A stretch of 64,000 bases of DNA from an uncultured Eubacteriales bacterium (GTDB taxonomy: Bacteria; Bacillota; Clostridia; Peptostreptococcales; Anaerovoracaceae). Below, one piece after another: positions 9,161 through 17,759 of this stretch (position 1 is the first letter of the stretch; the number at the start of each line of letters is the position of its first letter). Below the pieces are notes generated by a model, which had not been told where the DNA came from, did no database searches, and was given only the letters and a program-made list of their open reading frames with translations. The stretch covers positions 62,001 to 126,000 of the forward strand of contig CADADV010000003.1 of NCBI GenBank assembly GCA_902786815.1. The letters are read 5' to 3'. The position numbers and the translations under genes were made by a program.

Positions 9161-12118
9161 TTATTTCAGGGTTGTTACGGCTTTCTTCGCGCTCCATGCC
9201 GAATAATAGGTCGTGGAGCTCACTGTCTTGTATGTTCTGATCCTGACGTAGTATTTCTTCTTGGCAGTCAGGCTGCTGACCTTCTTGCTTGTAGTGCTGT
9301 ATGAAGTGATTTTGACAGTCTTATTACCACTCGCGAAGGTCGACGATGTGCTGTACTGGATCTGATATCCTGTCGCCTGCGCGCTTACTTTCGTCCACTT
9401 GGCGGTAAAGCACTTGGATCCGGCGGTCAGCTTGCTGATCGTCGTGGCCTTCGGGTTGATTTTGTATGAGAGCGTCTTGCTTCCGGTGTAGTTGCGTTTG
9501 CCTTTGACGGTCACTTTATAGGTGCCGACGTTCTTGCTGGACGCATTGGAATAGGTGACGGTATAGTCCGCCGTGGTCAGCCCGCTCACCTTGACGGTCG
9601 GTTTCCTGACCTTGCCGGTATACGCCAGAGCGGTTGCTGACAATGTGATCGTTTTTTTCGTGATGTCTGCCGGCTTGATGGTGAATGTCGTGCTGAAGCT
9701 GCCGCAGTAGTTTCCCTTGCCGGTGATCGTTACTGTGGCTTTGCCGGCGTTGGTGTTGTTTTTGTAGACAACTGTGAAATCCGTCCCTGATGTCAGCCCT
9801 GATATGGTGACCGCCGGTTTCTTAGCTGTACCGTCAAAAGTATACGTCGACGTTGAAAGGCTCGCTGTCATGCCGGACAGGTCTTTTGGCTTGATCGTGA
9901 AATCCGCCGAAAGCGTTCCTGCATAATTGCCCTTGAAGGTGACTTTCGCAGTTCCTGTTCCGGCGTTGATGTTGTTTGTATAGGTGACATCATAATCTTC
10001 CGACTCTATGAGATCGTTTTTTTGGCTGTCCTGCACATTTACTTCAGGTTTCAGCGCGGCGCCTGTATAGACCGCATCGCTGACCGTCAGTGAATCTTTG
10101 TCGATCTTCGCGAAGATATCTCTCTTAGCCCATATCCCGCATACGGAACAGATATGGTCGATCCTGCCCTCTTCATTGATGGTCGCAGGCTTGACCGAGA
10201 TCCCGTCTTCGTTGTGGGGATGGAGCGGATAGGTTCTGTAACCATTCCAGTCAGGCGTCGTCCAATCCGAAAATGACGGATCGTATGTGAGCAGCAGATT
10301 CGCGTCGCAGCCTTCCAGCGCGTCCTTACCGATCAATGGCGGCGCGCCCTCGAATATGATTTCGATCAGATCGCGGCAGCCTTCAAACGCGCTGTCGCCA
10401 ATAGATGTGACGCTGCCGGGCACATTGATCCGTGTCAGCTTCCGGCAGTTCCGGAACGCATTGCTTCCGATATCCTTGAGCATCGGCGGGAGCTGCAGCG
10501 TCTCCAGTTTCTTGCAGTTTGCGAAAGCGTGTGCTCCGATGCTATCCACGGATCCATTGAGCGCAACGCCGCGCAAGGCTGTGCAGCCTTCAAATGCAGA
10601 TTCTCCCAGACTGCTGAAACTGGATGAGGTCTCCAGATTGCCGCTCAGGCAGGTGTTGCCGATGAACGCCGATGCGCCGATCTGCTCCAGTGACTGGGGC
10701 AGCGCGAAGTCAGCGTTCTGTATGCCGGTCATGAGGTCTTTCATCGCGTAGTCCCCGATGCGGCGGACGCTGTCCGCGACATAGACTTTATCAACGATGT
10801 CGGTTCCAAAATCCGCAAAGGCATAGTTGCCTATGGATGTGCATCCGGACAGGACTGCGATGGTGCGGATCCTGTTGCTGCTGATTTCCCAAGGCGGTGT
10901 CTTGCTTTTGCCTTCGGGCCCGTAATCGTACATGTCGCCTGTGCCGGCGATGACGAGATCGTAATAGGGAGTGATATACCAGGACAGATCCTCACCGCAT
11001 GATCCTGAATCCACCGGGGTCTTGATGTCTTCCAGGTAGTCCTTTTCTTCGCTGGAGGTCAGGTCACGGATGATGGTGCCGTCTCCGTAGGTCTCGGCAT
11101 CCCTGAAATCACCGTAGATCGCACTTCTGTTGGCTGATCTTCTGTCTGCGAAACATCTCGCTACGGCTTTATCCGTACAGGTGAAATACATACACTCCGC
11201 ACCAATGCTGTCCGAAGTCGCTCTGCTGCCTAAGAACGTGCAGTCGGCATTCTCTGATACGTGGCAGGCTCCCCATGCGGATAAACCAGTTGACCTATCT
11301 GCTTCTGCTCCGCAGGCTTCCACAGAGGCGCTGCCCTGTGCACCGAAGAAGTAAGCGTTGATTCCATAAGAGTTTTTTCCTTTCCCGCCGCTGGCTTTTA
11401 TGACTGCATCGTCTACGGCAGATACGCTCTCTCCGCTGATCCCATAAGAATAATCTGCCTCTCCTCCTGCAGCAGTAACGGATGCATGATCGCCGGCACT
11501 GAAGCTGTCAAACGACATACCTTCAGACCTCAATTGCGCATTGCCTGCTGATGCTATGATGCAGGTGCTGTCCTGCACATTGATTATTCCTTCAGAATAA
11601 TCAAAGTAATGCGTGCTGCTGTCACTGCGGTAGTAGTAGTCCGAATGGAACGCCTCACTTGCGGAGTTCTCGCCTTCGGCATTGCCGGAACAGACCGTAA
11701 GTGTACCGCTGCCTTTGATATGAAGTGTTCCCAGATTGCAGATGCCGTAATTGTACTTCCCGCCGTCTTCTGTGCAGATGACAGAATCACCCTCGAGCCT
11801 GATTGTGACATTGCCAATGCTCAGTATGGATGCACGGCAGTTTTCCTGATAGGAGCTATTTTTGAAAGATATTCCATCTCCGGAATAGTGGAAATTGCTG
11901 AGTGTCAGTTCGTTCTTGCTGCTGTCATAACTCCAGCCTTCGCCGGAGCAGTTTTCGTCAGTGACAGGGGTACCGCCGATGTACAGTCCCGGCTCTGCCT
12001 CGCTGACATCAATGGTAGTATCCGCAAATGCTTCAGCCACTGTTCCGGTCAAAAAAAATGCGCCGGTCAGTAACATGCTGATTGCTATTACAATGGGTGA
12101 TGACCTGATGTTCTTCAT
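9161..12118 (-). CDS. BspA-like leucine-rich surface protein
   Basis: A 985-residue exported protein starting with a signal peptide (MKNIRSS, hydrophobic core, AFADT near residue 33). The N-terminal beta-helix-like region starts with LYIGGTPVTDENC, which closely parallels VWVGGTQVTSDNC in the downstream paralogue. BspA-type leucine-rich repeats follow at about 390-600 (TSIGNYAFAD, EQIGASAFIG, KDIGSNAFRNC). Then come a CSVCG segment, four Ig-like repeats with YTNNINAGTGTAKVTFKG-type cores, and an FnIII domain ending in AWSAKKAVTTLK. The gene probably shares a transcript with 5193-9131, as the gap is only 29 bases. No sortase motif was seen; the anchoring mode is unknown. Confidence 0.82.
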   Translation of the reverse strand: MKNIRSSPIVIAISMLLTGAFFLTGTVAEAFADTTIDVSEAEPGLYIGGTPVTDENCSGEGWSYDSSKNELTLSNFHYSGDGISFKNSSYQENCRASILSIGNVTIRLEGDSVICTEDGGKYNYGICNLGTLHIKGSGTLTVCSGNAEGENSASEAFHSDYYYRSDSSTHYFDYSEGIINVQDSTCIIASAGNAQLRSEGMSFDSFSAGDHASVTAAGGEADYSYGISGESVSAVDDAVIKASGGKGKNSYGINAYFFGAQGSASVEACGAEADRSTGLSAWGACHVSENADCTFLGSRATSDSIGAECMYFTCTDKAVARCFADRRSANRSAIYGDFRDAETYGDGTIIRDLTSSEEKDYLEDIKTPVDSGSCGEDLSWYITPYYDLVIAGTGDMYDYGPEGKSKTPPWEISSNRIRTIAVLSGCTSIGNYAFADFGTDIVDKVYVADSVRRIGDYAMKDLMTGIQNADFALPQSLEQIGASAFIGNTCLSGNLETSSSFSSLGESAFEGCTALRGVALNGSVDSIGAHAFANCKKLETLQLPPMLKDIGSNAFRNCRKLTRINVPGSVTSIGDSAFEGCRDLIEIIFEGAPPLIGKDALEGCDANLLLTYDPSFSDWTTPDWNGYRTYPLHPHNEDGISVKPATINEEGRIDHICSVCGIWAKRDIFAKIDKDSLTVSDAVYTGAALKPEVNVQDSQKNDLIESEDYDVTYTNNINAGTGTAKVTFKGNYAGTLSADFTIKPKDLSGMTASLSTSTYTFDGTAKKPAVTISGLTSGTDFTVVYKNNTNAGKATVTITGKGNYCGSFSTTFTIKPADITKKTITLSATALAYTGKVRKPTVKVSGLTTADYTVTYSNASSKNVGTYKVTVKGKRNYTGSKTLSYKINPKATTISKLTAGSKCFTAKWTKVSAQATGYQIQYSTSSTFASGNKTVKITSYSTTSKKVSSLTAKKKYYVRIRTYKTVSSTTYYSAWSAKKAVTTLK

Positions 12119-12211
12119 GTCGGTGCCTGTTATATTATGTGCTTACTGTCTGAATAACTAGTTTTATGGTCTTATTATACTATATTCCGCACGGAAATTG
12201 TAGTTTCCCGG
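12119..12211 (-). promoter_or_regulatory. probable promoter of the surface-protein pair
   Basis: The 93-base gap upstream of the 985-residue surface protein contains TATAAT on the minus strand (in TAGTATAATAAG, about 12173-12184). A clear -35 hexamer could not be picked. This is the only evident start point for the two-gene surface-protein unit. Confidence 0.4.
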
Positions 12212-13324
12212 TCACGCTCTGAGCTCATAGTTCAGCTTGTCATACTTCTTCCCGTCGATCTCCAGGGCGCCTTCTTCGGTGCTGACGAGCTGCATCCCGG
12301 CTTTTTCCATGATCCGGCGGGAGCCGATGTTGTCTGCGGCGCACCAGGCTTTCACGGTGCGGACGCCCTCCTGCCGCGTCAGGTACTCCAGCGCGGCGGT
12401 CAAAGCCTCGCCGGCGAATCCTTTGCCCCAGCTATCGCGCTCGATGCTGCAGCCGACTTCGATGCTGCGGGAGGCCGGGTCAAAATCATAGGCGCCAAAG
12501 GTGCCGATCATCCTGCCCCCATGCTCCACTGCCCATCCGTAGAAGTGCGGATCTTCGTAGCTGTCCAGGAACCTTTGGACCGTTTCCTCCGCCGCTTCCG
12601 GCGTCGCGTAAGGGTTCCAGCCGGAGTACTCGAACATCTTCGGGTCCTGCCCGAAATTCTTATACAGGACCTCCGCATCCTCTTCCCGATGCCGCCGCAA
12701 AAGCAGTCTCTCCGTTGTGAGTGCGATGGTTCCGCCGCTCACGACGAGCTGCTCCGGTACGGTATATTCACCGTCCTCCAGCGTTGTGACGTAGATATCG
12801 CAGTTCTTGATGTATTTCCCCCAATAGGAGCCGCCCGACGCTGGGGTCAGGTATTCGAGGGCTCCCTTCATGGCGATAGCGTGGGTGGAAACCAGGATGT
12901 TGCCCTCCGGCGGATCCTCGCGCAGTTCCTCGAGGAAGCTGCCCAGCCGTTCCACGACGTCCGGCAGAGGCTCCATGCCCTCAGGTGCCGGCTGGTGCTC
13001 GAAATCGCTGAAAAACGTGATGATCGACTCCGGCGGGGATGCCAGATCCGTTCCCTCATAGGGGCCGTAGTCCATCTCCAGCAGGCGCTCGTCCGTTCTG
13101 AGCGGAACGTCCTCGCCAGTAATGAGCCGCGCCGTGTCCTGCGCGCGTCCCAAAGGGCTGGACCACACTACGTCCATGGTCACGCCCAGCGAGTCCAACA
13201 GCGCCGCGGCTGCCTTTGCTTGAAGGATCCCATCCTCATTGAGCGGCTCGTCGACCCGCCCCTGGAGGATGTGCTTCTTGTTTAAGTCCGTTTGTCCGTG
13301 CCTGATGATGTAGATTTTGCTCAT
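12212..13324 (-). CDS. histidine phosphatase - GNAT acetyltransferase fusion
   Basis: A two-domain cytoplasmic protein of 370 residues. I start at 13324, where ATGA overlaps the stop of the upstream gene and GGAG precedes it. Residues 1-190 form a histidine phosphatase (phosphoglycerate mutase-like) domain with the catalytic RHGQTDLN motif near residue 8 and VSTHAIAMKG around 145-150 carrying the second His. Residues of about 200-370 form a GNAT domain of the RimJ/RimL type (LTTERLLLRR, FGAYDFDP, GKGFAGEALTAALEY). The pairing within one chain is unusual; the substrates of either half are unknown. It ends a short co-directional cluster of small genes and may be translated coupled to the GNAT gene before it. 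Confidence 0.85.
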   Translation of the reverse strand: MSKIYIIRHGQTDLNKKHILQGRVDEPLNEDGILQAKAAAALLDSLGVTMDVVWSSPLGRAQDTARLITGEDVPLRTDERLLEMDYGPYEGTDLASPPESIITFFSDFEHQPAPEGMEPLPDVVERLGSFLEELREDPPEGNILVSTHAIAMKGALEYLTPASGGSYWGKYIKNCDIYVTTLEDGEYTVPEQLVVSGGTIALTTERLLLRRHREEDAEVLYKNFGQDPKMFEYSGWNPYATPEAAEETVQRFLDSYEDPHFYGWAVEHGGRMIGTFGAYDFDPASRSIEVGCSIERDSWGKGFAGEALTAALEYLTRQEGVRTVKAWCAADNIGSRRIMEKAGMQLVSTEEGALEIDGKKYDKLNYELRA

Positions 13325-13572
13325 TTGTGTTTCTCCAGCCATTTAACTGCGTAGGAGCAGGTCGCCTGCACCTGCCCGCCCTGACTCTCGATGTCGTATA
13401 CTGCCGCCTGCACAAGCTGCCCGGCGACGCCCTGCCCCTGCAGGGAACTGTCGACGATCGTATGGTCGATCGTATAAACACCCGGCGCAGTCAGCGGGAA
13501 TGTGATCTCGGCGATGACCTTGCCGTTTTCGTCAGTACCATATATTCTGTTTGGTTCATGAATCAGTTTCAT
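13321..13572 (-). CDS. small GNAT-family N-acetyltransferase (YjdJ-like)
   Basis: An 83-residue protein with the pattern of the short GCN5-related acetyltransferase family (COG2388-like): IDHTIVDSSLQGQGVAGQLVQAA includes the acetyl-CoA-binding R/Q-x-x-G-x-G/A loop, followed by a C-terminal Cys-Ser-Tyr segment (CSYAVKWLEKH) typical of this family. The length matches that family, which lacks other GNAT elements. Its stop overlaps the start of the phosphatase-GNAT fusion (ATGA), so the two are probably translated together. The substrate is unknown. Confidence 0.8.
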   Translation of the reverse strand: MKLIHEPNRIYGTDENGKVIAEITFPLTAPGVYTIDHTIVDSSLQGQGVAGQLVQAAVYDIESQGGQVQATCSYAVKWLEKHK

Positions 13573-13597
13573 CTCTGTTCACCTGTTTCCTTTCTTC

Positions 13598-13888
13598 TCA
13601 CTTCTTCTCTTCGATAGCGGCCATGAAAAGGCTATAGTAGTCGTCCTCGTTCTCCAGCATCGGGGAATTCTCCCCGCCGCCGTTGGTCGCTCTGCGCATG
13701 CCCGCGTATGCTTCCTCCCCCGCATAGACCAGATCCATCTCGTAGATCTCAAAGCCTTTCGCGCGGGCAAGTCTGCAAAAGGCCGACAAGGGCTCTTGTT
13801 CTATTTTTGTACTAATGATCTCTTCGCGGAGCGCACCGTCCCGCAGCGCGGCTTCCTGGAAGCGCTCCAGCTCGTCTAAAACTTTCAT
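13598..13888 (-). CDS. Nif11-like small protein
   Basis: A 96-residue protein. The first 60 residues resemble the Nif11 domain (alternating hydrophobic helix, FQEAALRDGALREEI, then LARAKGFEIYEMDL). The C-terminal part carries NGGGENSPMLENEDDYY. Nif11 domains occur both in nitrogen-fixation-associated proteins and as leader peptides of ribosomal natural products. I see no modification or export enzyme next to it, so a natural-product role is only a possibility. It lies in a co-directional group with the Lin0512 gene upstream and the two GNAT genes downstream. Family assignment is from motif resemblance only. Confidence 0.55.
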   Translation of the reverse strand: MKVLDELERFQEAALRDGALREEIISTKIEQEPLSAFCRLARAKGFEIYEMDLVYAGEEAYAGMRRATNGGGENSPMLENEDDYYSLFMAAIEEKK

Positions 13889-13939
13889 CTTCGTTACCTG
13901 TTTCCCGTTTCACATCTGCAGCGGTCATACGCTCACGTA

Positions 13940-14299
13940 TCACGCATCCACATAGACCGTCAGTGCGACGATCGCGATGGTGATTTCTGTTTTGGGTTTG
14001 CCGTCAAGCGCGATGCCTTCCGGATTTGCGCCGCCGTGATGCACCTCTGCCTCCACGTTCCATCTGTCCAGATAGTCGATGACGACCGCCGGATCCACCT
14101 CATCGGGATGCGGCGCATAGATATCCGCCTTGATGAAAGCCTCTTTCTTGCGGTCCGTGATCTCAAAGATCTCCGCGATCCCGGCCATGCAGCAATGGTG
14201 GATCGCATCTTTAGTGGCTTTCAAAACCGCGTTGTTCTGATCGCCGCCGTGCATGTCCACGCCCTGTCCGAATTCAATCAGAAGTCTCTTCATAGCCAT
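13940..14299 (-). CDS. Lin0512 family protein
   Basis: A 119-residue protein matching the Lin0512 conserved family: it opens with MKRLLIEFGQGVDMHGGDQ and has HHGGANPEGI and a hydrophobic C-terminal strand. Members are short, single-domain and uncharacterised. The ATG at 14299 follows AAGGAG with 7 bases spacing; a second ATG two codons later is possible. It is the first gene of a minus-strand group (Lin0512, Nif11-like, small GNAT, phosphatase-GNAT). No function can be stated. Confidence 0.75.
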   Translation of the reverse strand: MAMKRLLIEFGQGVDMHGGDQNNAVLKATKDAIHHCCMAGIAEIFEITDRKKEAFIKADIYAPHPDEVDPAVVIDYLDRWNVEAEVHHGGANPEGIALDGKPKTEITIAIVALTVYVDA

Positions 14300-14352
14300 G
14301 AATTGTTCTCCTTTTTATCAGTGGTTTACCGTAATGCTGATATGGTCGCCCG

Positions 14353-15009
14353 CTACAGCATCTGCTGGTCGTTGATCGTCAGCTTGAACTGAAGCCCCAG
14401 ACGCTCCGCTGCCTTCCTGCAAAGGATCATTCTGTCGAGGAAAATCTCGAAATAATCCATGACGGAGCTGTATTCTGTATCGATCTTGAGCGTTAATTCG
14501 ACGATTTCATGCGCATCATCGATCTGCAGGTCCGCCTTCGTGACGGAATAGTTCACGCGGTCGTGTATATCAAAGGTCGAAATATCCTCGTTCCGCACGC
14601 GGTTGCGACGGACGTCGCTCTTGTCCGCCAGGATCAGCGCGGCTGCCATGGGGCTGACCGGTACGCCTGTTCCCTCGTCGTGGTTGCCGATCGCGGCGAC
14701 GATCATGCAGGTCTCTTCCGGCGGAAAGTCCAGGTGATCCAGGATTCGAAACGCCATGATCGCGCCGGACTGGCTGTGCTCGATACGGTTGACCAGATTG
14801 CCGATATCATGCAGGTAGCCGGCGATCTTCGCCAGTTCGATCATACGGTTGTCATATCCCATCGTCTGCAGGATATACCCCGCCTTCTCCGCGACAGACG
14901 TCACATGGGGAAAACTGTGTTCCGTATATCCCAGCTCCGACAGTGCCACATCCGCCTGACGTATATATGTATTGATCATTTCATTGGTTCTGATTTCCCT
15001 GTAGTTCAT
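14353..15009 (-). CDS. HD-domain phosphohydrolase
   Basis: A 218-residue cytoplasmic protein with an HD metal-binding fold: an early H in SFPHVTSVAEKAG, the HD pair in AGYLHDIGN near residue 87, a later H in AAIGNHDEG and D in ILADKSDVRR. This H...HD...H...D series is that of metal-dependent phosphohydrolases acting on nucleotides or small phosphate compounds. The C-terminal third (about 165-218) is a small alpha/beta extension. It stands alone, behind the terminator of the fructoselysine operon. The true substrate is unknown. Confidence 0.8.
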   Translation of the reverse strand: MNYREIRTNEMINTYIRQADVALSELGYTEHSFPHVTSVAEKAGYILQTMGYDNRMIELAKIAGYLHDIGNLVNRIEHSQSGAIMAFRILDHLDFPPEETCMIVAAIGNHDEGTGVPVSPMAAALILADKSDVRRNRVRNEDISTFDIHDRVNYSVTKADLQIDDAHEIVELTLKIDTEYSSVMDYFEIFLDRMILCRKAAERLGLQFKLTINDQQML

Positions 15010-15082
15010 TCGCGTTCGCTCCTTCCGACTTCGAAATGCTGCTCTGTATATAATTTACCACAAACCGCTCCTCAGCAAAAGA

Positions 15083-15109
15083 GCCTTGGAAACGCATTGT
15101 TCCCAAGGC
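15083..15109 (-). terminator. intrinsic terminator of the fructoselysine operon
   Basis: GCCTTGGAAAC pairs with GTTCCCAAGGC (one mismatch) around a 5-base loop. On the minus strand it is followed by TCTTTTGC and lies 33 bases after the stop codon of the kinase gene, closing the frl/pot operon. Confidence 0.75.
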
Positions 15110-15141
15110 CAGTATTCTTTCCCATATGATTGATGCCCGGC

Positions 15142-15930
15142 TTACCAGGCTCCTTTGTATCCGATGGTGATCGCAGCGTTCTCTGCACCTTTCCGCATGC
15201 ATTCTGTCAGGTCGGCGCCGTCCAGATGGGCGTTGAGGAATCCGGCGATGTAGCTGTCTCCTGCTCCCATGGTATCTACTACCTCACAGTTTACGATCCC
15301 GGAGGCTTCGTATCGTTCCCCTTCCAAGGCAAGACTTCCGCGGCTTCCCCGCATGGCTACCACAACGCTCGGGCCTGCTGCCGCAATGCTTCGCATCTTC
15401 TGCCGCAGCTGCTCCTCGTCTGCCTCGTCATCGGAAAAGAAAACGTAATCCGCATGCCGGATTCCTTCCTTTCCCTGCGGCAGGTCTGGGTAATTCGATG
15501 CGTCGTAGGCAATGGGGATCCCCCGCTTCTTCAGGATCGGCAGGAACGGCTCGGTGTATCCCCACAGTCCGGTGACTGCCAGGTCGTGCGTTCCGATGAA
15601 ATCCAAATCCTCTTCCGTCAGTTCCAACAGGGCGGAAACACCCGGATCGCTGTCCCAGAACATGCGCTCTCCGTTGATCCGCTGCACATGCGTGACGGCA
15701 GTGATTCCCTCCAGCACTTTCACATGGCTCACATCCACGCTTTTGCCCGCCAGGGAATCGATGATCATCTTTCCGTTTTCGTCGTTTCCCACAGCGCCGA
15801 TATAGGAGGACGGCGTGCCGAGTCTCCGGAAATACACGGAAACATTCACGGGATTGCCTCCCGGATAGCGTTCACCTGTCTCGTCATAGAAATCGACGCA
15901 GTTGTCACCGATACATGCGATTCGTTTCAT
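15142..15930 (-). CDS. frlD: fructoselysine 6-kinase (PfkB family)
   Basis: A 262-residue PfkB-family sugar kinase. Family motifs seen: GGNPVNVSVYFRRLG near residues 24-38 (first signature) and DTMGAGDSYIAGFL near 215-228 (second signature with the anion hole GAGD and the catalytic Asp). The compact length and the opening IACIGDNCVDFY are those of fructoselysine 6-kinase FrlD, which phosphorylates Amadori products at C6. It follows the epimerase gene with an ATGA overlap and is upstream of the operon terminator. The combination with FrlB and FrlC homologues supports an Amadori-product substrate, though fructose-amino acids other than lysine are not excluded. Confidence 0.85.
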   Translation of the reverse strand: MKRIACIGDNCVDFYDETGERYPGGNPVNVSVYFRRLGTPSSYIGAVGNDENGKMIIDSLAGKSVDVSHVKVLEGITAVTHVQRINGERMFWDSDPGVSALLELTEEDLDFIGTHDLAVTGLWGYTEPFLPILKKRGIPIAYDASNYPDLPQGKEGIRHADYVFFSDDEADEEQLRQKMRSIAAAGPSVVVAMRGSRGSLALEGERYEASGIVNCEVVDTMGAGDSYIAGFLNAHLDGADLTECMRKGAENAAITIGYKGAW

Positions 15931-16736
15931 AATAACTCCTTTACTCTCCTGATTGCCAGGGACGCAGCCCCGGTAGGATCGTCCATATACCCCGTTACCA
16001 GTTCGATGGTCACGTTCCCATCGTATCCGGCGCTGCGGAACTCTCTGAGCAGAGTCCGCAGATCCATGATGCCGTCCCCCGGCATGATGTGCGATTCATC
16101 CGCGCCGTTGGAATCTGTGAGATGCAGATGCACCATCTTCGGTCCCAATAAATGGAGGTATTCTACGGGATCGCGGCCTTGAACGAACGGTACGACGACA
16201 TCACACATGGCTTTGACGCACGGCAGCTGCCGATCAAACAGGCTGCTGTAGTCCTCCAGCGTCGTATACCCGTCGGATTCCATCGGCGTTAGATTCTCCA
16301 GCAGCAAAGTCACCCCCTGCTTTTGCGCTTCCTCCGAAAGTGGCGCAAGACTTCGCAGCAGGCGTTCCTCTCTGCGTTCCGGGCTGAGGTCTCCGCTGTG
16401 CCCGATCGAAATCAGCATAGCCTCTGCTCCCAGAAGAGCAGAGGCCTGGATCGCTGTTTTCAGATATCGGATGCTGTCCTCCCATTGGGTCCGGTCTCCC
16501 ATCATATAGTTGAACGGATAGGCGTTGTGCTCCGGCGTGTAAACACGCACTGGCACGCCGTACTGTTCACTGAGATTTCGAACTCTGTCAGCCGCACCTT
16601 TCATCAGATCCGGTGCAAAGCCGTGTGGCCGCCCACCCCAGAGTTCGATATAATCATAGCCGAACGATGATGCATCTGCAAATGCCTGTTTGAGATTTGT
16701 TCTCTGATACCCGCAGGTAAACAGTCCGAATTCCAT
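15927..16736 (-). CDS. frlC: fructoselysine 3-epimerase (sugar phosphate isomerase/epimerase family)
   Basis: A 269-residue TIM-barrel protein of the xylose isomerase-like family. Metal-binding acidic and His positions are visible in YIELWGGRPHGF, LLLENLTPME, CDVVVPF, MVHLHLTDSNG and VTIELVTGY. The opening MEFGLFTCGYQRTNL closely resembles FrlC, which interconverts fructoselysine and psicoselysine. In E. coli the frl operon has the same trio (deglycase, epimerase, kinase). The gene lies between frlB and frlD, with a 4-base overlap with frlD. The presence of the epimerase argues that the operon handles lysine Amadori products rather than only fructose-asparagine. Confidence 0.82.
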   Translation of the reverse strand: MEFGLFTCGYQRTNLKQAFADASSFGYDYIELWGGRPHGFAPDLMKGAADRVRNLSEQYGVPVRVYTPEHNAYPFNYMMGDRTQWEDSIRYLKTAIQASALLGAEAMLISIGHSGDLSPERREERLLRSLAPLSEEAQKQGVTLLLENLTPMESDGYTTLEDYSSLFDRQLPCVKAMCDVVVPFVQGRDPVEYLHLLGPKMVHLHLTDSNGADESHIMPGDGIMDLRTLLREFRSAGYDGNVTIELVTGYMDDPTGAASLAIRRVKELL

Positions 16737-16747
16737 GATAGATCTCT

Positions 16748-17743
16748 CTAGTATTCCATCTTACGGTAGTAACGCCGCAGATCCATGTCGTGCCCGGTCT
16801 GATCCACAAGGTGCGCATCGATGCGGTCGGTGACTGCATGCATGACCAGATGGCTGACTCTGCCGCGGTACGCCTCGGAGATTCCAGTCAGGGCATAGTC
16901 CCTGGTGTCGATGACGGTGTAATTGTCACAGACGCGCGGCAGGAATTTTGCCACACGTTCTCCTAGCGGACGCTGCTTGTCTTCACTGATAAACAGCGTC
17001 ACCGGAGTATCCTTCTCTACGATTTCCAGCATGCCGTGGAAAAACTCTGCGGAGTGGATAGATTTGGTTCTGTGCCAGTGCATCTCCTCCCAGTAGCACA
17101 TCGCATAGGAGTACGTTGCCCCGTAGAGCGTTCCTCCGCCGACGAAATAGTGCAACGCGTCATCCTTGTGCGCACTGACGAAATCACGGGCAAAATCATC
17201 CGCCGCCTTTTCGGCTTCCACCAGGGCTTCCGGAAGATACCGGTCAAACTGCGCGTACATTTCTTCATACTCCGGCAGTTCCCCTGCAAGCATCAGGAAC
17301 CGGTCTGCAGTGATAAAGAACTTCATTTGCTCGTTGGACTTGTAGGTGATGCAGTGGTCTACCATCTCCGCAAGCTTCGCGTCGGCTTTGTCGATAAATC
17401 CGATGACCTCCGCGCCTGCCTTCTGGACCAGCTGAACAGCCTCAACGATTTCCTCGGTCGTTCCCGTAACAGAAGAGATCACCACACAGGTGCCGGGGCC
17501 GATCCTCCGGTCGCCTGTGGTGTTGTACTCTGCAGCGTTCATCGCGAAGACTTCCATCTCCGTGCGCTCTTTCATGTAGCAAACCACCTGAAGACAGCTT
17601 GCCCATGTACCGCCGATTCCCAGGAAACACAGATTTTGCAGTCCTTTGTTCCAGATACTGTCTACCAGCGGTTCGATTTTCGCACGCAGTGCCAGCGCTC
17701 CGCGCACGCTGTCGATTTTTTCTTGCTCTTTGAAATTGATCAA
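16748..17743 (-). CDS. frlB: fructoselysine 6-phosphate deglycase (SIS domain)
   Basis: A 331-residue protein with two sugar isomerase (SIS) domains (about 30-160 and 190-310). Typical features include FLGIGGTWASC, VVISSVTGTTEEIVE (phosphosugar Ser/Thr loop) and HSAEFFHGMLEIVE, the segment that carries a catalytic Glu in deglycases of the FrlB/GlmS-related group. It would split fructoselysine 6-phosphate into glucose 6-phosphate and lysine. The start is TTG at 17743, preceded by GGGAGG with 8 bases spacing. It lies between the transporter genes and frlC in one minus-strand operon. Confidence 0.85.
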   Translation of the reverse strand: MINFKEQEKIDSVRGALALRAKIEPLVDSIWNKGLQNLCFLGIGGTWASCLQVVCYMKERTEMEVFAMNAAEYNTTGDRRIGPGTCVVISSVTGTTEEIVEAVQLVQKAGAEVIGFIDKADAKLAEMVDHCITYKSNEQMKFFITADRFLMLAGELPEYEEMYAQFDRYLPEALVEAEKAADDFARDFVSAHKDDALHYFVGGGTLYGATYSYAMCYWEEMHWHRTKSIHSAEFFHGMLEIVEKDTPVTLFISEDKQRPLGERVAKFLPRVCDNYTVIDTRDYALTGISEAYRGRVSHLVMHAVTDRIDAHLVDQTGHDMDLRRYYRKMEY

Positions 17744-17759
17744 GGTGTTGTCCTCCCGA

